This document shows positions 10,135-17,915 of a stretch of DNA of 64,000 bases, piece by piece (the stretch's first letter is position 1; each line of letters begins with the position of its first letter). Position numbers and translations under genes: made by a program. The notes below the pieces were generated by a model that saw only the letters and a list, made by a program, of their open reading frames with translations, made no database searches and was not told the origin of the DNA. Where the stretch lies: assembly GCA_047601665.1 (NCBI GenBank), contig JASGIT010000001.1, forward strand, positions 1 through 64,000, written 5' to 3'. The DNA is from JASGIT01 sp047601665 (lineage in GTDB: Bacteria > Pseudomonadota > Gammaproteobacteria > Burkholderiales > Burkholderiaceae_C).

Positions 10135-10629
10135 ATGAAAACGCCGCGCCTTCTGCTCGCCACCGCCCTGTGCTGCGCCGCCCTGAGCGCCACGGCCCAA
10201 TGGCAGTGGATCGACAAGGATGGCCGCAAGGTGTTCAGCGACCGCCCGCCGCCGATGGACGTGCCGGACAAGAACATCCTCAAGCAACCGGGCGTGCATT
10301 CCAGGCCAGTGGCCGCGCCCTCGCCCGCCCCGGCGCCGGCGCAAGCCGCCGCCAGCCTGCCCCGCCCCAGCGGCCAGGACAAGGAATTGCAGGAGCGCAA
10401 GGCCAAGGCCGAGGCCGAAGAGGCCGCCAAAAAGCACGCCGAGGAAGAGCGCCTTGCCAAGGCCCGTGCCGACAACTGCGCACGCGCAAGGCAGGCCAAG
10501 ACGACCTACGCATCAGGCCAGCCGCTGACACGGATCAATGCGCAGGGCGAGCGCGAATTCATCGACGAAGCCACGCGCGCGGCAGAAACCAAACGGGCCG
10601 ACGAGATCATCGCCTCCAACTGCCAGTAA
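10135..10629 (+). CDS. DUF4124 domain-containing exported protein
   Basis: A 164-residue protein with a Sec signal peptide (MKTPRLLLATALCCAALSATAQ), then the DUF4124 hallmark WQWIDKDGRKVFSDRPPP at the start of the mature part. A Pro/Ala-rich linker (about 60-85) and a charged, probably helical stretch rich in Lys, Glu and Ala (about 90-120) follow. Such proteins are periplasmic or envelope-associated and have no assigned function. It is divergent from guaB across 53 bases and converges on rnfH. Confidence 0.8.
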   Translation: MKTPRLLLATALCCAALSATAQWQWIDKDGRKVFSDRPPPMDVPDKNILKQPGVHSRPVAAPSPAPAPAQAAASLPRPSGQDKELQERKAKAEAEEAAKKHAEEERLAKARADNCARARQAKTTYASGQPLTRINAQGEREFIDEATRAAETKRADEIIASNCQ

Positions 10630-10652
10630 AGGCTTTCGCCAAGGCTTGCGTT

Positions 10653-10964
10653 TCAGTACCCGGCCTTGCCCCCGGGCCGCTGCCGCGCGAACAGCCCGGT
10701 GCCGCGCGTGCCCTGGCGCGCGAAGCGCTCGCGACGCGCCACTTTCGGATCCACGGTGAGCGCGCGGTAGGCTTCCACGCGGTCGCCGTCGCGCAAGGGC
10801 GCGCCGCGCTCCGCCGCCCTGCCCCAGATGCCACAAGGCGCATCGGGCGGAATGGCCAGGCCGCTGGCGGCCAGTGCATCGGCCAGGCGGCTGCCGGGCG
10901 GCAGTTCCAGGGTGGCTTCGCGGACCTCGCCCGGCGCCAGGCTGGCGCACACCACGATCCGCAT
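10653..10964 (-). CDS. rnfH: RnfH family ubiquitin-like protein
   Basis: A 103-residue protein starting MRIVVCASLAPGEVREATLEL. It has the beta-grasp features of the RnfH/UPF0125 family: PPDAPCGIWGRAAERGAPLRDGD followed by RVEAYRALTVDPKVARRERF. Its biochemical role is unsettled; the family is almost always next to ratA, as here. The ATG overlaps the ratA stop codon by one base (TGATG), so the pair is translationally coupled. The basic C-terminal tail (about 80-103) is probably disordered. Confidence 0.85.
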   Translation of the reverse strand: MRIVVCASLAPGEVREATLELPPGSRLADALAASGLAIPPDAPCGIWGRAAERGAPLRDGDRVEAYRALTVDPKVARRERFARQGTRGTGLFARQRPGGKAGY

Positions 10965-11404
10965 CAGCCGTAGACCTGCTCGGCGCGCTGGATGAAGGCA
11001 TCCACCAGCGTGCTTGCGATGCGGTCGAACACCGGCCCCACCAGCGCCGCCAGCGCGGCGCTGCCAAAGCCGTAGCGCAGGTCCAGCTCCACGCGGCAGG
11101 CGCGCTGCTGGCCGTCGCCCACGGGGCGGAAGTGCCAGTCGCCTTCGAGGTGCGAGAACGGCCCCTTCACCAACTGCATCTGCACGCGCCGGCCCGGCTC
11201 GTGCGTGTTGCGCGTGGTGAAGGACTGGCGCAGGCCGGCCATCGCAATGCCCACCTCGGCCGTCATGCCCTCGGCGTCCTGCTCCAGCACCTGGGCGCGG
11301 TCGCACCAGGGCAGGAAGTCGGGGTAATGCGCCACGTCCGTCACCAAGGCGAACATTTCCTCGGGGGCATACCAGATCAGGACGGACTTGTGGACGGTTT
11401 TCAT
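10964..11404 (-). CDS. ratA: RatA-like START/coenzyme Q-binding domain protein
   Basis: A 146-residue single-domain protein of the polyketide cyclase/COQ10 START fold. It opens MKTVHKSVLIWYAPEEMFALVTDVAHYPDFLPWC, the standard helix-grip start of the family. Homologues are described either as a ubiquinone-binding chaperone-like protein or, in E. coli, as the ribosome association toxin RatA. Start ATG at 11404; a longer frame upstream is only repeat sequence. It is divergent from smpB, a common arrangement in proteobacteria, and its stop overlaps the rnfH start. Confidence 0.87.
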   Translation of the reverse strand: MKTVHKSVLIWYAPEEMFALVTDVAHYPDFLPWCDRAQVLEQDAEGMTAEVGIAMAGLRQSFTTRNTHEPGRRVQMQLVKGPFSHLEGDWHFRPVGDGQQRACRVELDLRYGFGSAALAALVGPVFDRIASTLVDAFIQRAEQVYG

Positions 11405-11429
11405 AAGGCGACGCTGGATTAGTCTCCGC

Positions 11430-11550
11430 GATGCAGCGCGCCCTGGATTGGGATGGGATGCAAGGCGCAAAGCACAGCAATAGCCGTAGCTATTGCGAGC
11501 ATTTGCAACGCCGCAGACCGCCCAAGCCAGGGGTGCGATGCGCGCGAGGG
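11430..11550. repeat. Large nested dyad between ratA and smpB
   Basis: Nested inverted repeats centred on a perfect stem-loop GCAATAGC-CGTA-GCTATTGC (11477-11496). They extend outward through imperfect arms near GGCGCAAAGC / GCATTTGCAACGCC to outer arms around CCCTGGATTGGG / CCCAAGCCAGGG. The whole element spans roughly 110 bases in the divergent promoter region. It looks like a mobile or multicopy repeat unit, but this is its only copy in the window. Confidence 0.65.
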
Positions 11551-11596
11551 ACTGATACAGCGTTGCCTACAATGTGCGGTTCTGCATCGATTATCC

Positions 11597-12070
11597 ATGT
11601 CCAAGAAACCCGAAGCTCCCTCCCGCATCGCCGACAACAAGAAGGCCGCGTTCAACTACTTCTTCGAAGAACGCCACGAGGCCGGCATGGTGCTGCACGG
11701 CTGGGAGGTGAAGGCGCTGCGCGAGGGCAAGGCGCAGCTGACCGACGGCTACGTGATCATCAAGGATGGCGAGCTGTTCCTCATCGGCTGCCAGATCAAC
11801 CCGCTCAAGACCGCGTCCACCCACGTGAGCCCCGACGCGGCGCGCATCAAGAAGCTGCTGCTCAAGAAGGACGAGATCAAGCGCCTGATCGGCAAGGTGG
11901 AGCAAAAAGGCTACACCCTGGTGCCGCTAAACCTGCACTGGAAGGGCAGCCTGGCCAAGTGTGACATCGCGCTGGCCAAGGGCAAGGCCGAGCACGACAA
12001 GCGCGACACCATCAAGGACCGCGAGGGCAAGCGCGAGGTGGAGCGGGCGATGAAATCCCGCAACCGCTGA
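11597..12070 (+). CDS. smpB: SsrA-binding protein SmpB
   Basis: SmpB binds tmRNA and delivers it to stalled ribosomes in trans-translation. The 157 residues show the OB-fold core: IADNKKAAFNYFFEERHEAG, LHGWEVKALREGKAQLTDGY, and the basic C-terminal tail ending DTIKDREGKREVERAMKSRNR that enters the mRNA channel. I chose the ATG at 11597 (MSKKPEAPSRIADNKKA). The frame is open further upstream but runs into the repeat element. Divergent to ratA. No ssrA gene is seen in the window. Confidence 0.95.
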   Translation: MSKKPEAPSRIADNKKAAFNYFFEERHEAGMVLHGWEVKALREGKAQLTDGYVIIKDGELFLIGCQINPLKTASTHVSPDAARIKKLLLKKDEIKRLIGKVEQKGYTLVPLNLHWKGSLAKCDIALAKGKAEHDKRDTIKDREGKREVERAMKSRNR

Positions 12071-12090
12071 CCAGCCCTGCCCTCGCCTGT

Positions 12091-13170
12091 TCAGCCCAGC
12101 GCCGCCAGCGGGTGCGCGTGCGCGGGCCAGGGGCTGTCGAAGAACGGCTGCCACATGGCGGGCGTCACGTCCTCGATGCGCGCGGGGTTCCACTGCGGGC
12201 TGTGGTCCTTGTCCACGGCCAGGGCACGGATGCCCTCGATGGTCTCGCTCTGGCCGGGGCGCAAATAAAAGCAGTGGCGCACCAGGTCGCGCTCCATGCG
12301 CAGGTCTTCTGCCAGGGTCATGCCCCGCGCGCGGCGGATTTGTTCCAGCACCACGTGGAGCATGAGCGGCGAGCGCTTGCGCAGCGTGGCGGCGGTGGCG
12401 CGCTCCCAGTCGCCGGGAGCGGCTTCCAGCGCCTGGACGATGGCCTGGACGTTCTCCCCGCCGAAATAGAGGTCAAATGGGGCTTCAGCGCTTGCTGGAC
12501 GTGCGCTAGAAGCTATGAATTTTGAAGCAACCAGGGCTTCCACCGCCTTGCCGTCGGCAAAGTCCTGCGTGCCCAGCGCGTCCCATAGCACGGCCTGCTG
12601 GTCGGAGGGCAGCAAGCCGTCGGCCAGGCCATACGCCACGGCGTTGGCGCCGGCTATGGTTTCGCCCGTCAGCGCCAGCCACTCGCCCGCGTGGCCGGGG
12701 CAGCGGCTCAGGAAGTAGCCGCCGCCCACGTCGGGGAACAGGCCGATGGCCGTTTCGGGCATGGCCATCTTGGTACGCTCCGTCACCACGCGCAGCGTGC
12801 CGCCCTGGCTGATGCCCATGCCGCCGCCCATGACGATGCCGTCCATGAACGCGATGTAGGGCTTGCCGTAGGTGTGGATCAGGTGGTTGAGGGCGTATTC
12901 CTCGGTGAAGAAGTCTTCGAGCTGCGGGTTGCCCGTGCTGCCCGCCTGGTGCAGGAAGCGGATGTCGCCGCCCGCGCAGAAGTGGCCGAAAGCGCCGTCC
13001 TTGCTGCTGCCGCGGATGGCGACGGCGAGCACGGCGTCGTCTTTCTGCCACGCCAGCAGCGCGCCCATCAACTCGCGCACCATGCCCAGCGACAGCGCGT
13101 TCAGCGCCTTGGGGCGGTTGAGGGTGATGCAGCCGACCCGGCCCTTCACCTCGGCGATCACGTCCGTCAT
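12091..13170 (-). CDS. 3-hydroxyisobutyryl-CoA hydrolase-like enoyl-CoA hydratase family protein
   Basis: A crotonase-fold protein of 359 residues. The oxyanion-hole segments FCAGGDIRFLH and GIVMGGGMGISQGG, the ETAIGLFPDVGG motif with a catalytic Glu, and the long C-terminal half point to the 3-hydroxyisobutyryl-CoA hydrolase branch (valine catabolism) rather than a plain hydratase. The ATG at 13170 has AAGGA upstream; a start eight codons further up is less well placed. It overlaps the DMT exporter stop by four bases (ATGA). Residues about 216-233 (KFIASSARPASAEAPFD) are encoded by a copy of the dispersed repeat inserted in frame, in a region that varies in this family. The substrate is inferred from family resemblance only. 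Confidence 0.85.
   Translation of the reverse strand: MTDVIAEVKGRVGCITLNRPKALNALSLGMVRELMGALLAWQKDDAVLAVAIRGSSKDGAFGHFCAGGDIRFLHQAGSTGNPQLEDFFTEEYALNHLIHTYGKPYIAFMDGIVMGGGMGISQGGTLRVVTERTKMAMPETAIGLFPDVGGGYFLSRCPGHAGEWLALTGETIAGANAVAYGLADGLLPSDQQAVLWDALGTQDFADGKAVEALVASKFIASSARPASAEAPFDLYFGGENVQAIVQALEAAPGDWERATAATLRKRSPLMLHVVLEQIRRARGMTLAEDLRMERDLVRHCFYLRPGQSETIEGIRALAVDKDHSPQWNPARIEDVTPAMWQPFFDSPWPAHAHPLAALG
12474..12525 (+). repeat. Dispersed hairpin repeat, copy 2, inside the acyl-CoA hydrolase gene
   Basis: The segment CTTCAGCGCTTG...GTGCGCTAGAAGCTAT matches the repeat core with decay in one arm. It is in frame with the host gene and introduces no stop codon. Confidence 0.75.
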
Positions 13171-14033
13171 CGTTGTTCCTTCCATGCCAAACATTCATTG
13201 ACCAGCAGCGCGCCGATGACCAGCGCGCCGCCCGCCAGCACCTGGGGCGCGGGCCGCTCGCCGGCGCCGAGCCAGGCGAGCAGGATGCCGAAGATCACCT
13301 CCAGCAGCCCGAGCAGCGCCAGTTCCGGCGCCTTGAGCACACGCCCGCACCGCACCACCATCACGCTGGGGATGGCGAGCTGCACCACGCCCAGCAGCGC
13401 GAGCCACGCCAGGTCATGCGCCGTGGCCGAGAACGGCAGCGAGAACGGCAGCGTGGCGACCACGGAGATGACCGCGCCGATGAGCACGGCGGGCACCAGG
13501 TCCACCGCATGGCCGTGGCGCTGGGACGATTGCACCACCGTCCAGTTGGTGGCGGCGGCCATGGGCACGCACAAGGCCACCAGCGTGCCCGCGAGCGGCA
13601 GGCTGGACACCTGCGAGCCGTACATCCACGCGATGCCCGCGCCCGCGACCACGATGGCCACGCCGGTGCGCGGCGCGATGCGGTGGCCGATGAACAGGCG
13701 CGCGAACACCGCCGTGAGCAGCGGGCCGCTGGCCATGGTGACCAGCACGTTGGCCACGGGCATGAGCAGGATGGCGACCATAAAGGCCGTGAACATCACG
13801 CTCCAGCACAAGCCGGACAGCCACAGCGCGGCGCCGCCGCGCCGGATGTCGCGGAACACCGCGCGGCCTTGCGTCAGCGGCAGCAGCGCCAGCAGGCACA
13901 GCAGGCAGAACGCGCTGCGCCAGAAGGTCACTTCAAAGCTGCGCGCGGCCTCCAGCTGGCGCGTGACCACGCCCGCGATCGACCACATGAACGTGGCCAG
14001 CACCATCAGCCAGACGGCGCGCGCGTGGCTCAT
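13167..14033 (-). CDS. EamA/DMT family transporter
   Basis: A 288-residue inner-membrane protein with about ten hydrophobic helices in two EamA repeats: the first from ATFMWSIAGVVTRQLE, the second from LCVPMAAATNWTVVQ. It is a probable small-metabolite exporter of unknown substrate. It starts 11 bases after the typA stop, and its own stop overlaps the start of the hydrolase gene (ATGA), so all three are likely on one transcript. Nothing in the sequence points to a substrate. Confidence 0.85.
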   Translation of the reverse strand: MSHARAVWLMVLATFMWSIAGVVTRQLEAARSFEVTFWRSAFCLLCLLALLPLTQGRAVFRDIRRGGAALWLSGLCWSVMFTAFMVAILLMPVANVLVTMASGPLLTAVFARLFIGHRIAPRTGVAIVVAGAGIAWMYGSQVSSLPLAGTLVALCVPMAAATNWTVVQSSQRHGHAVDLVPAVLIGAVISVVATLPFSLPFSATAHDLAWLALLGVVQLAIPSVMVVRCGRVLKAPELALLGLLEVIFGILLAWLGAGERPAPQVLAGGALVIGALLVNECLAWKEQR

Positions 14034-14044
14034 GGGCAGCGTCC

Positions 14045-15874
14045 TTACGCGCCTTCGCGGCTGGCGCGCTTGCGCTCGTGTTCCTTCAGGTGGCGCTTGC
14101 GCAGGCGGATGCTCTTGGGGGTGATCTCGACCAGTTCGTCGTCCTCGATGAACTCCACGCCGTATTCGAGCGTGAGGTCGATCGGCGGCGTGATCTTGAT
14201 CGCGTCTTCCTTGCCCGAGACGCGGAAGTTGGTCAGCTGCTTGGTGCGCGTGGCGTTCACCACGAGGTCGTTGTCGCGGCTGTGGATGCCGACGATCATG
14301 CCCTCGTACACCGGGTCGCCCGCCTTCACGAACATGCGGCCGCGGTCGTCGAGCTTGCCCAGGGCGTAGGTGAAGATTTCACCGTCGTCCATGCTGATCA
14401 GCACGCCGTTCTTGCGGCCGCCGATCTCGCCCTTGTGCGCCTCGTAGCTGTCGAAGATGTTGCTGATGAGGCCCGAGCCGCGCGTCAGGTTCAGGAATTC
14501 GTTGGTGAAGCCGATCAGGCCGCGCGCCGGAATGCGGTACTCCAGGCGCACGCGGCCCCGGCCATCGGGTTCCATGTTGACCAGCTCGCCCTTGCGCTCG
14601 CCCAGGGCCTGCATCACGCCGCCCTGGTGGCCTTCCTCGATGTCGGCGGTCACGAGTTCGATCGGCTCGTGCTTTTCGCCGTCCACGTCGCGGAACACCA
14701 CGCGGGGCTTGGACACAGCCAGCTCGTAGCCTTCGCGGCGCATGTTTTCGAGCAGGATGGTCAGGTGCAGTTCGCCCCGGCCGGACACTTCGAAAATGCC
14801 GTCCTCGTCGGTTTCCTTCACGCGCAGGGCGACGTTGGACTGCAGTTCTTTTTGCAGGCGGTCCCACACTTGGCGGCTGGTGACGAACTTGCCTTCGCGG
14901 CCCGCCAGCGGCGAGGTGTTGACGCAGAAGTTCATGGTCAGCGTGGGCTCGTCCACCTTGAGCATGGGCAGGGGCGCGGGGTTGGCGGGGTCGGTCACCG
15001 TCACGCCGATGCCGATGTCCTCGATGCCGTTGATCAGCACGATGTCGCCCGGGCCGGCGGCGGGCGTCTGCATCCGGTCCAGGCCCTGGAAGGTCAGCAC
15101 CTGGTTGATGCGGCCCTTGGTCTGCTTGCCGTCAGGGCCTTCCATCACCAGCACGTCCATGCCGGGCTTGATGGTGCCCTGGCTCACGCGGCCCACGCCG
15201 ATGCGGCCCACGAAGGTGGAGAAATCGAGTGCCGAAATTTGCAGCTGCAGCGGCGCCTCGGCGTCGCCCGAGTTGGCGGGCACGTGCTTGAGGATGGTGT
15301 TGAACAGCGCCGACATGTCCGGGCCCCACTGCTCGCCGGGCGCGCCCTCTTCGAGCGAACTCCAGCCGTTGATGCCCGAGGCATAGACCACGGGGAAGTC
15401 GAGCTGCTCGTCCGTCGCGCCCAGCTTGTCGAACAGGTCGAACGCGGCGTTGATGACCTTGTCGGGCGCGGCGCCGGGCTTGTCCACCTTGTTCACCACC
15501 ACGATGGGCTTGAGGCCCAGGGCCAGCGCCTTCTTGGTCACGAAGCGCGTCTGGGGCATGGGGCCTTCCTGCGCGTCGATGAGCAGCAGCACGCCGTCCA
15601 CCATGGAGAGGGCGCGCTCCACCTCGCCGCCGAAGTCCGCGTGGCCCGGGGTGTCCACGATGTTGATGTGCGTGCCTTCCCAGCTCACGGCGCAGTTCTT
15701 GGCCAGGATGGTGATGCCGCGCTCGCGTTCGATGGCGTTGTTGTCCATCACCGTGTCCACCACTTTCTCGTGGTCGGCGAAGGTGCCGGACTGGCGCAGA
15801 AGCTGGTCCACCATGGTCGTTTTACCGTGGTCCACGTGGGCGATGATGGCGATGTTGCGGATTTGTTTGCTCAT
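14045..15874 (-). CDS. typA: Translational GTPase TypA/BipA
   Basis: A ribosome-associated GTPase of 609 residues, involved in 50S assembly and stress adaptation. G1 is AHVDHGKTT (about 12-20), switch II is DTPGHADF, and the G4 motif is VNKVDKPGA. Domains II, III, V and the TypA-specific C-terminal domain follow, ending in a basic tail. The ATG at 15874 overlaps the truB stop (ATGA), making it the next gene of the translation cluster; a longer upstream frame is truB shadow. Length and motifs are normal. Confidence 0.96.
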   Translation of the reverse strand: MSKQIRNIAIIAHVDHGKTTMVDQLLRQSGTFADHEKVVDTVMDNNAIERERGITILAKNCAVSWEGTHINIVDTPGHADFGGEVERALSMVDGVLLLIDAQEGPMPQTRFVTKKALALGLKPIVVVNKVDKPGAAPDKVINAAFDLFDKLGATDEQLDFPVVYASGINGWSSLEEGAPGEQWGPDMSALFNTILKHVPANSGDAEAPLQLQISALDFSTFVGRIGVGRVSQGTIKPGMDVLVMEGPDGKQTKGRINQVLTFQGLDRMQTPAAGPGDIVLINGIEDIGIGVTVTDPANPAPLPMLKVDEPTLTMNFCVNTSPLAGREGKFVTSRQVWDRLQKELQSNVALRVKETDEDGIFEVSGRGELHLTILLENMRREGYELAVSKPRVVFRDVDGEKHEPIELVTADIEEGHQGGVMQALGERKGELVNMEPDGRGRVRLEYRIPARGLIGFTNEFLNLTRGSGLISNIFDSYEAHKGEIGGRKNGVLISMDDGEIFTYALGKLDDRGRMFVKAGDPVYEGMIVGIHSRDNDLVVNATRTKQLTNFRVSGKEDAIKITPPIDLTLEYGVEFIEDDELVEITPKSIRLRKRHLKEHERKRASREGA

Positions 15875-16830
15875 GGCTTGCTCGTTTCCAGAATTTGTTG
15901 AATTTCGATAGGGCTCAACAACCGGCCCGGTATCAGTTCGCCGCGCGTGACATGGCCTACGCCCAGCAACGCGCGCGGCGTGTCGCCAAACACGGCGGCG
16001 GTAGGGGTATCGGCCCACGGGCCGCGCCGGCGCACGCCGGAGAGAAAGCGGCCCGCATCCTGCTCGCCCAGCGTGATGGACGTATGACCGGCCAGCAGCG
16101 ATTCGACCGGCTGCAGGCAGGCCAGGCGCTCGTCCTCGGTCATGGCCTCCAGCTGGCCCAGCGACACGCAGCGGTCCACCGTGAGGCCGCCGGTTTCGAT
16201 GCGGCGCAGCGAACCCAGGTGCGCGCCGCAGCCCAGCGCCTCGCCGATGTCCTCGCCCAGCGTGCGGATGTAGGTGCCCTTGCTCACGGTTGCTACGATC
16301 TTGATAGCTGTTAGCGCTTGCCCTTCATGGGCTGGGGCCAGATTCAGCTTGAAAATCTCGACCTCGCGCGGTGTGCGCTCCACCTCCACCCCGGCGCGGG
16401 CGTATTCGTACAGCGCCTTGCCGTCCTTCTTCAAGGCGCTGTGCATGGGCGGCACCTGGGTGATGCGGCCCGTGAACTGGCGCTGCACGCGCTCCAGGTC
16501 TTCGGGCGTGACGTGCACGGGGCGCTCGGCGATCACCTCGCCCTCCGCATCGCCCGTGCTGGTGCGAACACCCAGGCGCGCGACGGCCTCGTAGGTCTTG
16601 GGCGCATCCAGCTGCAACTGGCTGAACTTGGTGGCCGCGCCAAAGCACAGCGGCAGCACGCCCGTCGCCAAGGGATCGAGCGTGCCCGTATGGCCCGCTT
16701 TTTCGGCGCGCAGCAGCCACTTGGCCTTTTGCAAGGCGTCGTTGCTGGACAGGCCCAGGGGTTTATCGAGCAGCAACACCCCATGCACCGGGCGTCGCTG
16801 CACCCGGACACGAGGGGCGCGCGCGTTCAT
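15871..16830 (-). CDS. truB: tRNA pseudouridine(55) synthase TruB
   Basis: TruB makes pseudouridine 55 in the T-loop of tRNAs. The protein has 319 residues with motif I LLLDKPLGLSSNDAL, the catalytic Asp in GHTGTLDPLATGVLPL, and the later KGTYIRTLGEDIG and C-terminal region. The ATG at 16830 overlaps rbfA by four bases. Residues about 162-180 (PAHEGQALTAIKI) are encoded by a reverse-oriented copy of the dispersed hairpin repeat, in frame, just before the conserved KGTYIR strand. This is an insertion or replacement in a variable loop; the enzyme is probably still active because every motif around it is intact. Confidence 0.95.
   Translation of the reverse strand: MNARAPRVRVQRRPVHGVLLLDKPLGLSSNDALQKAKWLLRAEKAGHTGTLDPLATGVLPLCFGAATKFSQLQLDAPKTYEAVARLGVRTSTGDAEGEVIAERPVHVTPEDLERVQRQFTGRITQVPPMHSALKKDGKALYEYARAGVEVERTPREVEIFKLNLAPAHEGQALTAIKIVATVSKGTYIRTLGEDIGEALGCGAHLGSLRRIETGGLTVDRCVSLGQLEAMTEDERLACLQPVESLLAGHTSITLGEQDAGRFLSGVRRRGPWADTPTAAVFGDTPRALLGVGHVTRGELIPGRLLSPIEIQQILETSKP
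16291..16345 (-). repeat. Dispersed hairpin repeat, copy 3, inside truB
   Basis: Read on the minus strand it contains CCAGCCCATGAAGG then CAAGCGCTAACAGCTATC, the repeat core with a partly decayed left arm. It is in frame with truB and free of stop codons in that frame. Confidence 0.75.
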
Positions 16831-17207
16831 TCCGTGCCGTCGTCGTCTTTGGAGCGGGAGGCCACGGCGCGCGCGATCAGCGCATTCATGTCCGCCGCGC
16901 GCTCGGTGGTGCGGTCGAACAGGAAGTGCAGCGTGGGCACGGTGTGGATGTGCAGGCGCTTGAACAGGCCGTTGCGCAGGAATCCTGCCGCCTGGTTCAG
17001 CGCGTCCTGCGTGGCGTCGGCGTCGCCCACGAGCACGCTGAAGAACACCTTCGCGTGCGCGTAGTCGGGCGTGACCTCGACGGCCTGCAGCGTCACCATG
17101 CCGATGCGCGGGTCTTTCAACTCGCGGATCAGCTCGGTCAGGTCGCGCTGGATCTGGTCCGCGACCTTGAAGCCGCGGTTGGGCGTGGTGGATTTCTTTG
17201 CGGGCAT
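16827..17207 (-). CDS. rbfA: 30S ribosome-binding factor RbfA
   Basis: RbfA is a 126-residue cold-shock factor for 16S rRNA 5'-end maturation. It has a KH-like fold: FKVADQIQRDLTELIRELKDPRIG at the start and the PTLHFLFD strand near the end. It starts six bases after the lepB-like stop and overlaps truB by four bases (ATGA). The acidic tail SKDDDGTE is typical of the family. Confidence 0.95.
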   Translation of the reverse strand: MPAKKSTTPNRGFKVADQIQRDLTELIRELKDPRIGMVTLQAVEVTPDYAHAKVFFSVLVGDADATQDALNQAAGFLRNGLFKRLHIHTVPTLHFLFDRTTERAADMNALIARAVASRSKDDDGTE

Positions 17208-17213
17208 GGTGAT

Positions 17214-17894
17214 TTACAGATGCAGGGGCAGCCACCAGCGGTCGGCACGCGGCACATACAGATGGGCCGGATCGTGCGAGAGCACCACGCGCACGGCCTT
17301 GCCGGTGACCCGCCGCACGTCGATGAAGCCGATGAAGCGCGAATCGCGGCTGTTGTCGCGGTTGTCGCCCATCACCATCACGTACCCCTCGGGAACGCGC
17401 ACGGGCGCGAAGCCCGTGAGGCGGTTCAGTTCGGGCAGGCGCGCCACCTCGATGGCCTTGCCATCCAGGGTTTCACGCCAGACCTCTTCCTTCATCCAGC
17501 CCTGCTCCGTGGGCACCCAGCGCTGCGCGTCTTCCAGCGTGCGCGGCTGCGGCTGGCCGTTCAGGACAAGCTGGTTGCCCGACATGGACACTTCGTCGCC
17601 CGCCACCGCAACGACCCGCTTGATGAGATTGACGTCATCCGCCGGCGAATCGAAGGTGATCACGTCGCCGCGTTGTGGCGTCGCCCAGCGCGCCACTTCA
17701 TGCAGCGTGAAGGGCACGCGCAGGCTGTAGGCGCACTTTTCCACCAGCACGCGGTCACCCGCGTACAGGGTCGGGTTCATCGACGAAGAGGGCACGTAGT
17801 TCCAATCGGCCACGGCCGAGCGGAACACGAGCATCAGCCCGATGAAGAGCATGAAGCCTCGGTGCTCGCGCCACATCCTGTGCATGATTTGCAT
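17214..17894 (-). CDS. lepB: Signal peptidase I (second-copy type) within the infB-rbfA cluster
   Basis: A 226-residue inner-membrane serine protease that would cleave Sec signal peptides. One hydrophobic helix (about 14-29) precedes the catalytic Ser38 in PSSSMNPT. The catalytic Lys92 lies in LIKRVVAVAGDEV, and the GDNRDNSRDSR box is present near 175-185. All key residues of an active enzyme are there. It is shorter than the usual lepB next to lepA and has one membrane segment. The position is unusual: 21 bases after infB and 6 bases before rbfA, where most proteobacteria have no gene. I infer a second paralogue co-expressed with translation factors. Confidence 0.88.
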   Translation of the reverse strand: MQIMHRMWREHRGFMLFIGLMLVFRSAVADWNYVPSSSMNPTLYAGDRVLVEKCAYSLRVPFTLHEVARWATPQRGDVITFDSPADDVNLIKRVVAVAGDEVSMSGNQLVLNGQPQPRTLEDAQRWVPTEQGWMKEEVWRETLDGKAIEVARLPELNRLTGFAPVRVPEGYVMVMGDNRDNSRDSRFIGFIDVRRVTGKAVRVVLSHDPAHLYVPRADRWWLPLHL

Positions 17895-17915
17895 AGCGTG
17901 CCCTTTGCGTCCCGC

